This document shows, in pieces, positions 1 through 7,395 of a DNA stretch of 36,495 nt. The stretch's first letter is position 1. The number at the start of each line of letters is the position of its first letter. The notes beneath the pieces are model-generated. The model was not told where the DNA came from, searched no databases, and was given only the letters and a program-made list of their open reading frames with translations. Origin of the DNA: Pseudomonadota bacterium (GTDB lineage: Bacteria; Pseudomonadota; Alphaproteobacteria; Rhizobiales; Xanthobacteraceae); the NCBI GenBank assembly GCA_023442085.1, contig JAEZMT010000332.1, positions 1 through 36,495 of the forward strand. Reading direction: 5' to 3'. The translations under genes and the position numbers were made by a program.

Positions 1-1397
1 GCGACTACACCTCCGCCGCGACCTTCCTCGGCGTGACGGCGCTGGTCTACTCCTCCGGCTATGACGGCATGATCTACGCCATCGGATTCCTCGTGGGCTT
101 CCCGATGATCCTGTTCCTCATCGCCGAACCGCTGCGCAATCTCGGGCGCTACACCTTCGCCGATGTCGCTGCGTATCGCCTCTCGGAAGTGCCGGTGCGG
201 GTGGTGGCGGCCACCAACACGCTGGTCATCGTGCTGCTCTACCTGATCGCCCAGATGGTGGGGGCCGGAAAGCTCATCGAGCTTCTGTTCGGCCTGCCCT
301 ACTGGGTGGCGGTGGGCCTCGTGGGCCTGCTGATGATGGCCTATGTCACCTTCGGCGGCATGCTGGCCACCACCTGGGTGCAGATCATCAAGGCGGTGCT
401 GCTGCTCACCGGCTCGGTGGTGATGTCCCTGCTCATCCTCGGCCATTTCGGCTTCAGCCTGGAGGCGCTGTTCGCCCGCGCCGCCGCGCTGCACCCCAAG
501 GGCATGGCCATCATGGCACCGGGCGGGCTGGTGAAGGACCCCGTCTCCGCCATCTCGCTGGGCGTCGCCCTCGTGTTCGGCACCGCCGGGCTGCCGCACA
601 TCCTGATGCGCTTCTTCACCGTGGCCGATGCCCGGCAGGCGCGCACCTCCGTCCTGGTGGCGACGGGCTTCATCAGCATCTTCTACACGCTGCTGTTCGT
701 GCTCGGCTTCGGCGCCATCGCCTTCGTGATGTCGGACCCGAGCTTCAAGGACGCCACCGGCGCGGTCGTGGGCGGGGCCAACATGGTGGCGCTCCACCTC
801 GCCAACGCGCTCGGCGGCTCCGTGCTGCTCGGCTTCATCTCGGCGGTCGCGTTTGCCACGATCCTCGCGGTGGTGTCGGGCCTCACCATCGCCGGAGCGT
901 CTGCGGCGAGCCACGATCTCTATGCCCGCGTCATCCGGCGCGGCAAGGCCTCGGAGCAGGAGGAGGTGCGGGTCTCCAAGGCGGCGGCGGTGGTCATCAG
1001 CCTCCTCGCCATGGCGCTCGGGCTCCTGTTCGAAAACCAGAACATCGCCTTCATGGTGGGCCTCGTCTTCGCCATCGCGGCGAGCGCGAACTTCCCCGTC
1101 ATCGTGCTGTCGGTGTCCTGGCCCGGCCTCACGACGCGCGGCGCCGTCACCGGATCGGTGACGGGCCTCGTGGTCGCCCTCGTGCTGGTGGCGCTGAGCC
1201 CCAGCGTGTGGACGACGACGCTGAAGCTCGGCCCCGCGCCCTTCCCCTATGACAATCCCGCGCTGTTCTCCGTGCCGCTCGCCTTCCTCGTCTCGATCCT
1301 TGTCTCGCTGGCGGATCGCAGCACGGCGGCCGAGCGCGTGCGCGCGGCCTTCGCCGCCCAGAACGTGCGGGCGCAGACCGGCTTCGCATTGGACTGA
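1..1397 (+). CDS. actP: Sodium:solute symporter, ActP-like acetate permease (5' end outside window)
   Basis: The frame is open from the first bases of the window with no start signal, so the N-terminus lies upstream. The visible 465 or so residues are strongly hydrophobic with about ten predicted membrane segments. They carry stretches typical of the cation/acetate symporter branch of the SSS family, including SGYDGMIYAIGFLVG near the start, then LRNLGRYTFADVAAYRL and a GLPHILMRFFTV segment. Members of this branch take up acetate or other short carboxylates with Na+ or H+ across the inner membrane. The C-terminus after the last helix is short and polar. The cupin gene starts 26 bp after the stop, so the two are probably co-transcribed. 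The family assignment is firm; acetate as substrate is inferred from resemblance to ActP, and propionate or pyruvate is possible. Confidence 0.85.
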   Translation, partial: DYTSAATFLGVTALVYSSGYDGMIYAIGFLVGFPMILFLIAEPLRNLGRYTFADVAAYRLSEVPVRVVAATNTLVIVLLYLIAQMVGAGKLIELLFGLPYWVAVGLVGLLMMAYVTFGGMLATTWVQIIKAVLLLTGSVVMSLLILGHFGFSLEALFARAAALHPKGMAIMAPGGLVKDPVSAISLGVALVFGTAGLPHILMRFFTVADARQARTSVLVATGFISIFYTLLFVLGFGAIAFVMSDPSFKDATGAVVGGANMVALHLANALGGSVLLGFISAVAFATILAVVSGLTIAGASAASHDLYARVIRRGKASEQEEVRVSKAAAVVISLLAMALGLLFENQNIAFMVGLVFAIAASANFPVIVLSVSWPGLTTRGAVTGSVTGLVVALVLVALSPSVWTTTLKLGPAPFPYDNPALFSVPLAFLVSILVSLADRSTAAERVRAAFAAQNVRAQTGFALD

Positions 1398-1423
1398 AAC
1401 GCCGAAATACAGGGAGACACCCA

Positions 1424-1840
1424 ATGAACATCAACACCACCGCCACCTACGCCACCATCGAAGCCCCGCGCGACTGGCCCGAGGCCTTGCGGGCGGACCT
1501 GCACGCCAGCCGCGGCAATGGCCGCGTCGGCAGCCGCCTCGTCTCCCAGAGCGAGCGGGTGCGGGTGTGGCACCTCGCGCTGAAGCCCGGCGAGCGCATC
1601 GGCTTCCATACCCATGTGCTCGACTATTTCTGGACGGCCGTGACCGGCGGGCGCGCCCGCTCCCATTATGCCGACGGGCACGTCGCCGAAGTGACGTATG
1701 AGGCCGGCGACACCAAGCACCATCATTTCGGCCCCGGCGAATTCATGATGCATGACCTCACCAACATCGGGGACACCGAACTGGTGTTCACCACCGTCGA
1801 GTTTCTCGACAGCGACAACGCGCCGCTGAAGGTCGATTGA
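1424..1840 (+). CDS. Small cupin-domain protein
   Basis: This 138-residue protein has a single cupin barrel. The first cupin motif is recognisable as GERIGFHTHVLDYFWTAVTGG (shortened here), with the H-x-H pair that normally binds a metal. The second motif region is HDLTNIGDTEL, with a histidine and the usual G-D/N turn. An extra HHH run lies between them near residue 99. No enzyme can be named, since cupins of this size include dioxygenases, isomerases and binding proteins. The start ATG follows an AGGGAGA ribosome-binding site, and the stop precedes a strong terminator. It follows the symporter gene by 26 bp, which hints at a role in metabolism of the imported acid. That link is inference only. 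Confidence 0.8.
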   Translation: MNINTTATYATIEAPRDWPEALRADLHASRGNGRVGSRLVSQSERVRVWHLALKPGERIGFHTHVLDYFWTAVTGGRARSHYADGHVAEVTYEAGDTKHHHFGPGEFMMHDLTNIGDTELVFTTVEFLDSDNAPLKVD

Positions 1841-1870
1841 GACCACGCCTCGCAGCCGTTCACGCAAAAG

Positions 1871-1899
1871 AAAAGGGGTCGCCGAGGCGACCCCTTTTT
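1871..1899. terminator. Bidirectional rho-independent terminator
   Basis: AAAAGGGGTCGCC and its exact reverse complement form a 12-bp stem around a CGAG tetraloop. The A-run on one side and T-run on the other let it work in both directions. It separates the convergent cupin gene and small secreted gene. Confidence 0.9.
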
Positions 1900-1918
1900 A
1901 CTTTCAGGATGGCGCCGA

Positions 1919-2206
1919 TCAATTGTCGTCGGCGTCGTGGGCGGGGCCGGACTGGGCGTTGCCGGTCTCGAACGGGCGCTCGGAGACATAATAGGGGCCG
2001 GGGGTGCCGAAGGCGCTGGGACGCTCGAGGCGGGCCTGCTCGCGGGCCACGGCCGCCGGGGAGGTCGGGGTCAGGCTCCCCTGCGCGGAGACGGCATACT
2101 GCTCCACATTCTCCTTCTGGACGGTCGGGTCGGCGAAGGCCGAACCCATGGACGAGACGAGCGCCACGGCGACACCGGCGGCGAGGACAGCAGACTTGAT
2201 GGACAT
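1919..2206 (-). CDS. Small secreted protein, 95 aa (paralogue 1)
   Basis: I do not recognise a named family. From the ATG at 2206 the product is 95 residues. It begins with a basic n-region (MSIK), a hydrophobic core to about residue 22, and an A-F-A cleavage site before DPTVQ, so it is probably exported by Sec to the periplasm or beyond. The mature part is polar, has no cysteine, and ends RPFETGNAQSGPAHDADDN. The second small secreted gene at 6994-7281 is also 95 residues and ends with a related RPF-x2-G-x-AQ...GPAxDA pattern, so the two look like diverged paralogues. A GTG nine bases upstream is possible, but GGAG lies at the right distance from the ATG. The 14-bp inverted repeat at 2305 begins 99 bp upstream of this start. 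Confidence 0.75.
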   Translation of the reverse strand: MSIKSAVLAAGVAVALVSSMGSAFADPTVQKENVEQYAVSAQGSLTPTSPAAVAREQARLERPSAFGTPGPYYVSERPFETGNAQSGPAHDADDN

Positions 2207-2304
2207 GGCAAGCACTCCGTTGTTGATGTGATGAATTTAGGGAATGCTGCCGATCTGAAATATTATGCCGTGATTTATTCTTTTCATATGCTTCGACTAA
2301 TCCG

Positions 2305-2318
2305 TATACGAGCGTATG
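2305..2318 (-). promoter_or_regulatory. 14-bp inverted repeat (site 1)
   Basis: TATAC GAGC GTATG matches the recurrent box YAWAC-N4-GTWTR. It lies 99 bp upstream of the small secreted gene that starts at 2206. Reading toward that gene, an AT-rich AAAAGAATAAAT stretch begins about 21 bp after the box and could hold the -10 element. The activator role is inferred. Confidence 0.65.
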
Positions 2319-2371
2319 GCCTTTGCCCGAACAGGCACGCACCGCGCCGCCCGCCGGGAGCGCAAACGCAA

Positions 2372-2400
2372 GAGGCCGGTGCCATGCCGGCACCGGCCTC
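2372..2400 (-). terminator. Hairpin after AraC gene
   Basis: A perfect 12-bp stem (GAGGCCGGTGCC with its complement) and 5-nt loop lie 30 bp beyond the stop of the AraC gene. On the minus strand it is followed by CTTGCGTTTG rather than a clean T-run. The hairpin at 6940-6967 has a very similar stem and tail, which suggests a shared terminator type. Confidence 0.55.
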
Positions 2401-2429
2401 TGGTCATCGGGACTGCTGGAAAGCGGATA

Positions 2430-2990
2430 TCAGGCCTGATGTGCCGCTCCGAGCGCATGCGGGGCGGGCCGGCCGGTGTGCGGCGCGCGGGCCATGTGCT
2501 CCGACCGCCAGCGATTGGGCGTCGTCGCGGCGAAACGCCGGAACACGGTGGTGAAGTGGGCCTGGGTCTGGAAACCAACGCTGAAGGCGACCTGCGCGAG
2601 CGGCTCCGTGCTCTCCAGCATCAGCTTCTGGGCGCGCTCCACGCGCAGCCGCAGCAGATACTCATGCGGCCGGACGCCCGTCGAGACACGGAACCGGGCG
2701 GCGAAATGCATGCGGCTGAGGCCGGCGACGCGCGCCATGTCGGCGAGCGTGACGGGCTCCCAATAATGCTCCTCCATGAAGGCCAGCACCCGCTTCAGCC
2801 GCCATGCCACGAGGCCGGAGCTGGCCCGCGCCGGCTTCTGTTGCGACCGGGGCAGGACCGGGGCCTGGCGGGCCGGGAACGGCGCGAGCCGCCCGATGTG
2901 CCGGACCTCTGCATCAAGGCCCGCATGAAGGCCGGCATGGCTCTGCGCGACGGCCTCGGCGGCGGTGGATGGCGCGGCATGGAACGACAT
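2430..2990 (-). CDS. AraC/XylS-family transcriptional regulator
   Basis: The chosen start is the ATG at 2990 (MSFHAAPSTA), giving 186 residues; a longer reading from 3062 would add only a low-complexity Arg/Gly-rich head. The C-terminal two-thirds is a complete AraC DNA-binding domain with two helix-turn-helix units. The first is around LADMARVAGLSRMHFAARF, and the second ends with the signature VAFSVGFQTQAHFTTVFRRF and P-N-RWR. The N-terminal 70 residues do not resemble a cupin-type ligand domain, so this is a short regulator that may respond to no direct ligand. The gene diverges from the histidine kinase gene across a 428-bp gap that contains an inverted-repeat box. A second short AraC regulator at 35312-35821 is similar in build. 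Confidence 0.85.
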   Translation of the reverse strand: MSFHAAPSTAAEAVAQSHAGLHAGLDAEVRHIGRLAPFPARQAPVLPRSQQKPARASSGLVAWRLKRVLAFMEEHYWEPVTLADMARVAGLSRMHFAARFRVSTGVRPHEYLLRLRVERAQKLMLESTEPLAQVAFSVGFQTQAHFTTVFRRFAATTPNRWRSEHMARAPHTGRPAPHALGAAHQA

Positions 2991-3418
2991 GCGGAAGACC
3001 CCCAATGCTGGACGGACGGTTCCGCGCGGCCCACCGTTGCGCCCGGCCCGGCGGCGCCGCAATCACGGCGCCAGCCCGTTCCGGCGGAAAGACCTAACGC
3101 TTCGCCGATTGGATCCCAGCATCGGTCGCCACCGTGTTTTGCTCCATTCTACTTGGGGTTCGCGGCTCATATGATCGGGTGGCGGCCGGCATACCTTGGT
3201 ATAGGCGGAAGGACTTTAGGGTTAGCGGGCTTGAGCCGGCCGTCCGTTTTTGCTGCACTGCCTGCTCGGGAGCCGGCGCATCCGCCGTTCAAACTGGCAA
3301 GATCGAGGCCTATGGCGGTGATACCGAAGCACGATAGTCGGCGACCGGCAGCCGCACGGCGCACGGCCGGCAACTGCACTCCGGCCGACCGCCGGGGGCA
3401 CGCCAAACGCGCGGGGGC
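2991..3418. other. 428-bp divergent intergenic region
   Basis: It lies between the AraC gene (minus) and the histidine kinase gene (plus). It contains the inverted-repeat box at 3190-3203 and a somewhat AT-richer stretch at 3128-3182. I see no convincing gene in it. Confidence 0.6.
3190..3203. promoter_or_regulatory. 14-bp inverted repeat (site 2)
   Basis: CATAC CTTG GTATA matches the recurrent box. It sits 199 bp from the AraC start and 215 bp from the histidine kinase start. On the minus strand a CATATG hexamer follows 17 bp after the box, so AraC is the likelier target, but either gene could be served. Confidence 0.6.
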
Positions 3419-4921
3419 ATGATGTCTGGTCTGGCCGGTTCCTTGTCCAGCAACAGCCCGGATGCCGCCGCGCGGCGGCGGACCGGCTTCGTGCTCGTGG
3501 CGCTGCTGTGCCTCGCGATCTTCCTCGTGGACACGCTCTCGCCGTTCGACATGGCGATTGCCGTGCTCTACGTGGTCGTCGTGACCCTGAGCGCCACCCT
3601 GTTCGGGCGCACGGGTCTCGTGGCGGTCGCCGGCGTCTGCGTCCTGCTCACGATCCTGAGCTTCGGGATCATGCACGCCACCGATTACAACATCTCCTCC
3701 GCCATGCGGTGCTTCGTCAGCGTCGCCGCCATCGCCGTCACGACCTTCCTCTCCCTGCGCAACCAGCAGGCGACGGCGGCGCTGAAGGAGCAGGCCGCGC
3801 TGCTCGATCTCTCCCACGACGCGATCTTCGTGCGGAACCTCTCCGATACGGTCATCTACTGGAATCGCGGGGCCGAGCGGCTCTACGGCTGGACGCGCGC
3901 CGAGGCCCTCGGCCAGCCGGCCGGTGCGCTGCTGAAGACCGACTACCCCGCTCCCCGCGCCGAGATCATGGGGGCGGTGCTGGAGACCGGCCACTGGGAG
4001 GGCGAGATCGTCCAGACCACCCGCGACGGCGGCAAGCTCGTATGCGCCAGCCGCTGGTCGCTCCAGCGCGACGCGCGCGGGCGGCCCAGCGGCATCATGG
4101 AGACCAGCAGCGACATCACCGAACGGCAGAAGGCCGAGCAGGAGCTGCACCAGGTGCGCAGTGATCTCGCCCATGTCACCCGCGTGAGCACCATGGGCGA
4201 GCTCACCGCCTCCATCGCCCATGAGGTCAACCAGCCGCTGGCAGCGGTGGTGACCAACGGCGAGGCCTGCCTGCGCTGGCTGCGCCGCGCGGAGCCGGAC
4301 CTCGGCGAGGCGGAATCCTCGGTCACCCGCATGATCGCCAACGCCCGCCGCGCGAGCGACGTGGTGGAGCGGCTGCGCGCCTTCGCCCGCCGCGGCACGC
4401 CGGTGCGCCAGGCACTGGACAGCGCCGAGCTGGTGGAGGATTGCGTGCTGCTGCTGGAACGGGAGCTGTCGAACCACCGTGTCCGGCTGGAGCTTGCCCT
4501 CGCGCCCGGCCTGCCGGCCATCGAGGGCGATCGCATCCAATTGCAGCAGGTGCTCATCAATCTGGTGCTCAACGCCATCCAGGCCATGGACGAGGTTCCG
4601 GAATCCCGCCGCGTGCTGCACATCGGCAATGCGCTCGCGACGCCGCCGTGGCCCACGGACGGCGAGGCGGAGCTGACCATCTGCGTGCGCGATACCGGCC
4701 CAGGCATCGCGCCGGAGATGTTCGCCACCCTGTTCTCACCCTTCGTCTCCACGAAGGAGGACGGCATGGGCCTCGGCCTGTCGATCTCGCGCTCCATCGC
4801 GCAGGCCCACGGCGGCCGCATCAACGCCGCACTGAACAACGAGGGGGGCATGTGCTTCTCCCTTACCCTGCCGCTTTCCGGCGCCATCTCCCCTTCCAGC
4901 CCGAGGGACATCCGACCGTGA
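3419..4921 (+). CDS. Membrane PAS-domain sensor histidine kinase
   Basis: The 500-residue protein has about three hydrophobic segments in residues 22-112, a PAS domain at about 120-240 (DLSHDAIFVRNLSDTVIYWN...ERLYGWT, ending SSDITERQ), then a histidine kinase core. The phosphoacceptor is His268 in SIAHEVNQPL, typical of FixL/TodS/StyS-like kinases. The ATP-binding domain has an N-box (NLVLNAIQAM), G1 (DTGPGIAP) and G2 (GMGLGLSIS). The start is ATG-ATG at 3419/3422. The stop overlaps the GTG of the response regulator, so they are a translationally coupled pair. The signal sensed is unknown: the PAS lacks any obvious haem-binding FixL signature that I can verify, and the membrane part has no large periplasmic loop, so the cue is probably in the membrane or cytoplasm. 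Confidence 0.92.
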   Translation: MMSGLAGSLSSNSPDAAARRRTGFVLVALLCLAIFLVDTLSPFDMAIAVLYVVVVTLSATLFGRTGLVAVAGVCVLLTILSFGIMHATDYNISSAMRCFVSVAAIAVTTFLSLRNQQATAALKEQAALLDLSHDAIFVRNLSDTVIYWNRGAERLYGWTRAEALGQPAGALLKTDYPAPRAEIMGAVLETGHWEGEIVQTTRDGGKLVCASRWSLQRDARGRPSGIMETSSDITERQKAEQELHQVRSDLAHVTRVSTMGELTASIAHEVNQPLAAVVTNGEACLRWLRRAEPDLGEAESSVTRMIANARRASDVVERLRAFARRGTPVRQALDSAELVEDCVLLLERELSNHRVRLELALAPGLPAIEGDRIQLQQVLINLVLNAIQAMDEVPESRRVLHIGNALATPPWPTDGEAELTICVRDTGPGIAPEMFATLFSPFVSTKEDGMGLGLSISRSIAQAHGGRINAALNNEGGMCFSLTLPLSGAISPSSPRDIRP

Positions 4922-5571
4922 CCAGTCGACCGCTGACCCGCCCGGCGCCGCCCTCGAGCGCCCCCGTCGTGATCGTCGTGGACGACGACGCCAGCCTGCG
5001 CGAGGCGTTGTCCAGCCTGTTCCGCTCCATCGGCCTCGAGGTGGCGCTGTTCGCCTCCGCCGCCGAGCTTCTCGCCGCCAAGCTGCCGGATGCGCCGCGC
5101 TGCCTGGTGCTGGATATCCGCCTGCCGGGCGTGAGCGGACTCGATTTCCAGGCCCAGCTGGCGCGGTCGGACATGGAGCTGCCGATCATCTTCATGACCG
5201 GGCACGGCGACATTCCCATGAGCGTGCGCGCCATGAAGGCGGGGGCGGTGGACTTCCTCACCAAGCCGTTCCGCGACCAGGACATGCTGGACGCGGTCTC
5301 GGCCGCCATCGAGATCGACCGCGGCCGCCGCGCCGAGCGCGCCTCCTCTTCGAAGCTGCGTGCCCTTTACGATACGTTGACCGAGCGCGAGCGGCAGATC
5401 ATGGCCCTCGTCACCTCCGGCCTGATGAACAAGCAGGTTGCCGGTGAGGTGGGCCTGAGCGAAATTACCGTGAAGATTCATCGCGGTAACGTCATGCGGA
5501 AAATGGAGGCCCATTCGCTCGCGGATCTGGTGCGGATGGCGGAGGCGCTGGGGCTGAGTGCAAAAAGCTAG
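4918..5571 (+). CDS. FixJ/NarL-type two-component response regulator
   Basis: The 217-residue protein starts at GTG 4918 and overlaps the kinase stop by 4 bases. The receiver domain (about residues 15-130) has the acidic pair DDD, phospho-acceptor Asp66 in VLDIRLPG, the conserved T (FMTGHGD) and Lys116 (LTKPF). After a linker, a LuxR-type helix-turn-helix begins with LTERERQIMALVTSG and includes EITVKIHRGNVMRKM, which resembles FixJ, StyR and TodT. Proteins of this kind bind inverted repeats as phosphorylated dimers and recruit RNA polymerase. Ten exact copies of a NarL/FixJ-like box surround genes in this window, making this the best local candidate for their binder (inference). The histidine kinase encoded just upstream is its expected phosphodonor. 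Confidence 0.92.
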   Translation: MTSRPLTRPAPPSSAPVVIVVDDDASLREALSSLFRSIGLEVALFASAAELLAAKLPDAPRCLVLDIRLPGVSGLDFQAQLARSDMELPIIFMTGHGDIPMSVRAMKAGAVDFLTKPFRDQDMLDAVSAAIEIDRGRRAERASSSKLRALYDTLTERERQIMALVTSGLMNKQVAGEVGLSEITVKIHRGNVMRKMEAHSLADLVRMAEALGLSAKS

Positions 5572-5576
5572 AATTG

Positions 5577-5590
5577 CAAACGTCTGTATG
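5577..5590 (+). promoter_or_regulatory. 14-bp inverted repeat with -10 (site 3)
   Basis: CAAAC GTCT GTATG matches the box and lies 5 bp after the FixJ-type regulator stop. A CTATATA -10-like element spans 5615-5621, 25-26 bp after the box, as at sites 6, 8 and 9. It should drive the receiver gene starting near 5676. Confidence 0.7.
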
Positions 5591-5675
5591 ATTCCGGGTT
5601 GGGCAAGCCGCAAGCTATATAGGGTCAGTCCGGTGCGAACGTCCGTGCCGAGGATTGCACGTTGAGGTGCCCCGA

Positions 5676-6056
5676 GTGTCACGCGCGCCGACCATAACCA
5701 TCATCGATGACGACGAATCCGTTCGCATCGCCACGGAGAGCCTCGTCCGCTCCCTTGGCTTCGGCGCGCGGTCCTTCGCCTCCGCCGAGGATTTCCTCGG
5801 GTCCACGGAGCGCAGCGGAACCGCGTGCGTCATCACCGATGTCCAGATGCCCGGCATGAGCGGCGTCGAGCTTCAGTCCCGGCTGCGCGCCGAAGGCGAC
5901 CCGGTGCCGGTGATCTTCATCACCGCCTTTCCCGAGGAGCGCATCCGCCGCCAGGTGGACGAGGCCGGCGCCTTCGGATTTCTCGCCAAGCCGTTCGACG
6001 GCAACGAGATGATCGACTGCATCGATCGCGCGCTGCAGGCCGCCTCGCGCCGCTGA
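5676..6056 (+). CDS. Stand-alone receiver-domain response regulator
   Basis: From the GTG at 5676 the protein is 126 residues and is only a receiver domain. It has the acidic cluster IIDDDESVR, phospho-acceptor Asp55 in VITDVQMPGMSG, a threonine in FITAF and Lys105 in FLAKPF. There is no output domain, as in CheY- or DivK-like proteins that act through partners or as phosphate sinks. The sequence resembles FixJ-type receivers more than CheY. The start is uncertain: GTG at 5667 and TTG at 5655 are in frame, but GAGG is best placed for 5676. It has its own predicted promoter with the 14-bp box at 5577, so it may be induced by the regulator encoded just before it and then compete for phosphate. 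That feedback is inference. Confidence 0.88.
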   Translation: MSRAPTITIIDDDESVRIATESLVRSLGFGARSFASAEDFLGSTERSGTACVITDVQMPGMSGVELQSRLRAEGDPVPVIFITAFPEERIRRQVDEAGAFGFLAKPFDGNEMIDCIDRALQAASRR

Positions 6057-6133
6057 ACGCCGACGCGCCCGCCTCTCCGTTCTGCCCCTTCTCTTCCGTT
6101 AACATGGACCCGCGCAGCGGCGCCTCGCGCGCC

Positions 6134-6161
6134 TGCGCCCGAGAGCCCGCGCCCGAGAGCC
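6134..6161. repeat. Two tandem 14-bp units upstream of dps
   Basis: GCGCCCGAGAGCCC occurs twice in tandem and the start of a third unit follows. It lies 18 bp before the 14-bp box at 6179. It may be simple slippage in GC-rich DNA. Confidence 0.55.
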
Positions 6162-6178
6162 CGCGCCCCGGCATCCCC

Positions 6179-6192
6179 CATACACTCGTATG
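6179..6192 (+). promoter_or_regulatory. 14-bp inverted repeat (site 4)
   Basis: CATAC ACTC GTATG is a perfect palindrome outside the spacer. AATACTTT at 6213-6220, 21-23 bp downstream, is a plausible -10. The dps start is 133 bp downstream, leaving a leader of about 100 bases. Confidence 0.7.
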
Positions 6193-6325
6193 ATGCGGGC
6201 AAACGAGCGCCCAATACTTTCAACTGCCGCACGATCCTATGGTGATCGCCGTGACCCGTTACCGAGCGGTCGCGCCGGCAACGCGCCGCACCGTTTCCTG
6301 CCGCCTTTCTCATAGGACGACGATC

Positions 6326-6841
6326 ATGGACAAGACCATTGCGAAGCTGCGCCAGCAGGCGCCCCTGCGGACCCCCACCGATCTCGGCGAAGACGCCACC
6401 CGTGACATCGCCGGCGCGCTGACCGTTCTTCTGGCGGACATGTTCGCACTTTATCTGAAGACGAAGAATTTTCACTGGCACATGTCTGGCCCGCACTTCC
6501 GCGATTACCATCTTCTGCTGGACGAGCACGGCGACCAGATCTTCGCCACCACCGACGCCATCGCGGAGCGCGCCCGCAAGGTGGGCGGCACGACGCTGCG
6601 CTCCGTGGGCCACGTCGCCCGCCTCCAGCGCCTCGCCGACAACGACGCGGACTTCGTGACCGCCGAGGACATGCTGGCCGAGCTGGCCGACGACAACAAG
6701 CGCCTCACCACCTTCCTGCGCGAGGCCCATGTGGTGTGCGAGAACTACAACGATGTCGCCACCACCAGCCTCATCGAGGTCTGGATCGACGAGGCCGAAC
6801 GCCGCGTGTGGTTCCTCTTCGAGGCGACCCGGACCCGCTGA
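6326..6841 (+). CDS. dps: Dps-family ferritin-like DNA/iron protection protein
   Basis: The 171-residue protein has the Dps/ferritin four-helix fold. Dps proteins form dodecamers that oxidise and store Fe2+ with peroxide and often coat DNA under stress. The ferroxidase region is visible as KTKNFHWHMSGPHF and DYHLLLDEHGDQI, giving His50, His62 and Asp66. The position usually held by Glu after this Asp is Asp70 here, a conservative change. The ATG at 6326 is preceded by AGGACGA at good distance; an in-frame upstream GTG at 6239 would add a non-Dps-like Arg-rich head and is rejected. It is monocistronic, ending in a clear terminator, with an inverted-repeat box upstream, which fits stress-induced expression. 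Confidence 0.93.
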   Translation: MDKTIAKLRQQAPLRTPTDLGEDATRDIAGALTVLLADMFALYLKTKNFHWHMSGPHFRDYHLLLDEHGDQIFATTDAIAERARKVGGTTLRSVGHVARLQRLADNDADFVTAEDMLAELADDNKRLTTFLREAHVVCENYNDVATTSLIEVWIDEAERRVWFLFEATRTR

Positions 6842-6870
6842 TCTCCTCTTTTCCCTTCCTCCCCGACTGA

Positions 6871-6901
6871 GCCCGCCGGCAGCCCCGGCGGGCTTTTTTT
6901 T
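6871..6901 (+). terminator. Rho-independent terminator of dps
   Basis: GCCCGCCGG and CCGGCGGGC form a 9-bp stem with a 5-nt loop, followed directly by eight T residues. Confidence 0.93.
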
Positions 6902-6939
6902 GCGCACCGAACACACCCGGGCGGGCCCCAAACGCGAGA

Positions 6940-6967
6940 AGGCCGGCGACCCTGCGGGCGCCGGCCT
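6940..6967 (-). terminator. Hairpin after second small secreted gene
   Basis: AGGCCGGCG and CGCCGGCCT form a 9-bp stem 27 bp past the stop of the minus-strand gene. The minus-strand tail CTCGCGTTTG is almost the same as that of the hairpin at 2372-2400. Confidence 0.5.
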
Positions 6968-6993
6968 CATCGTTCCAGATCATGGCGGAAGGC

Positions 6994-7281
6994 TCACGCC
7001 CCCGGTGAGGTGGCATCCTGGGCCGGACCCCAGTGCGGATCGGGCTGGGCCGTCTGGCCGATGAACGGGCGGGCCGCATTCATGGTCCGCAGCTTCGCGG
7101 GCGAAGGCAGCTGGAAGATGTCGAAGGGCTGGGCCACGGGCGCCGGCTGGGCATCGAAGAAGGTGGTTTCGCCGCGCGCCTCGGTGGGGAAGCTGGTGTC
7201 CGCGCGGGCGGTGCCCGCAACGCCGGCCACCACGAAGGCGAGAGCACCGAACGCCATGATGAACTTCGAATTCGTAGACAT
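6994..7281 (-). CDS. Small secreted protein, 95 aa (paralogue 2)
   Basis: I do not recognise a named family. The 95-residue product starts at ATG 7281 after a strong AGAGGAGG site. It has an n-region MSTNSK, a hydrophobic core of about 15 residues, and an ARA cleavage site before DTSFP, so it should be exported by Sec. The mature protein is polar, rich in Pro, Ala and Gln, and has no cysteine. Its end, ARPFIGQTAQ then GPAQDA, parallels ERPFETGNAQSGPAHDA in the 95-residue secreted protein at 1919-2206. Both genes also have the 14-bp box 99-100 bp before the start codon. This points to two members of one co-regulated, undescribed periplasmic family. Function is unknown. Confidence 0.75.
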   Translation of the reverse strand: MSTNSKFIMAFGALAFVVAGVAGTARADTSFPTEARGETTFFDAQPAPVAQPFDIFQLPSPAKLRTMNAARPFIGQTAQPDPHWGPAQDATSPGA

Positions 7282-7381
7282 GAGAACCTCCTCTGTTTTC
7301 GATGATTAAGTTTTACATTTCCCCTCTCTTTCCCGGTATCCAACTGAAATTCATCCCAGGAATATGGTTGTCTTGCCGAAC

Positions 7382-7395
7382 TATACGTGGGTTTA
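7382..7395 (-). promoter_or_regulatory. 14-bp inverted repeat (site 5)
   Basis: TATAC GTGG GTTTA matches the box and begins 100 bp upstream of the secreted protein start at 7281. It directly abuts the stop codon of the convergently arranged upstream antiporter frame (7396). A CATATT hexamer lies about 16 bp after it on the minus strand. Confidence 0.65.

Noticed and set aside
6239..6325. Longer dps reading from an upstream GTG
   Set aside because: The extra 29 residues are Arg-rich and not Dps-like, and AGGACGA is placed for the ATG at 6326.
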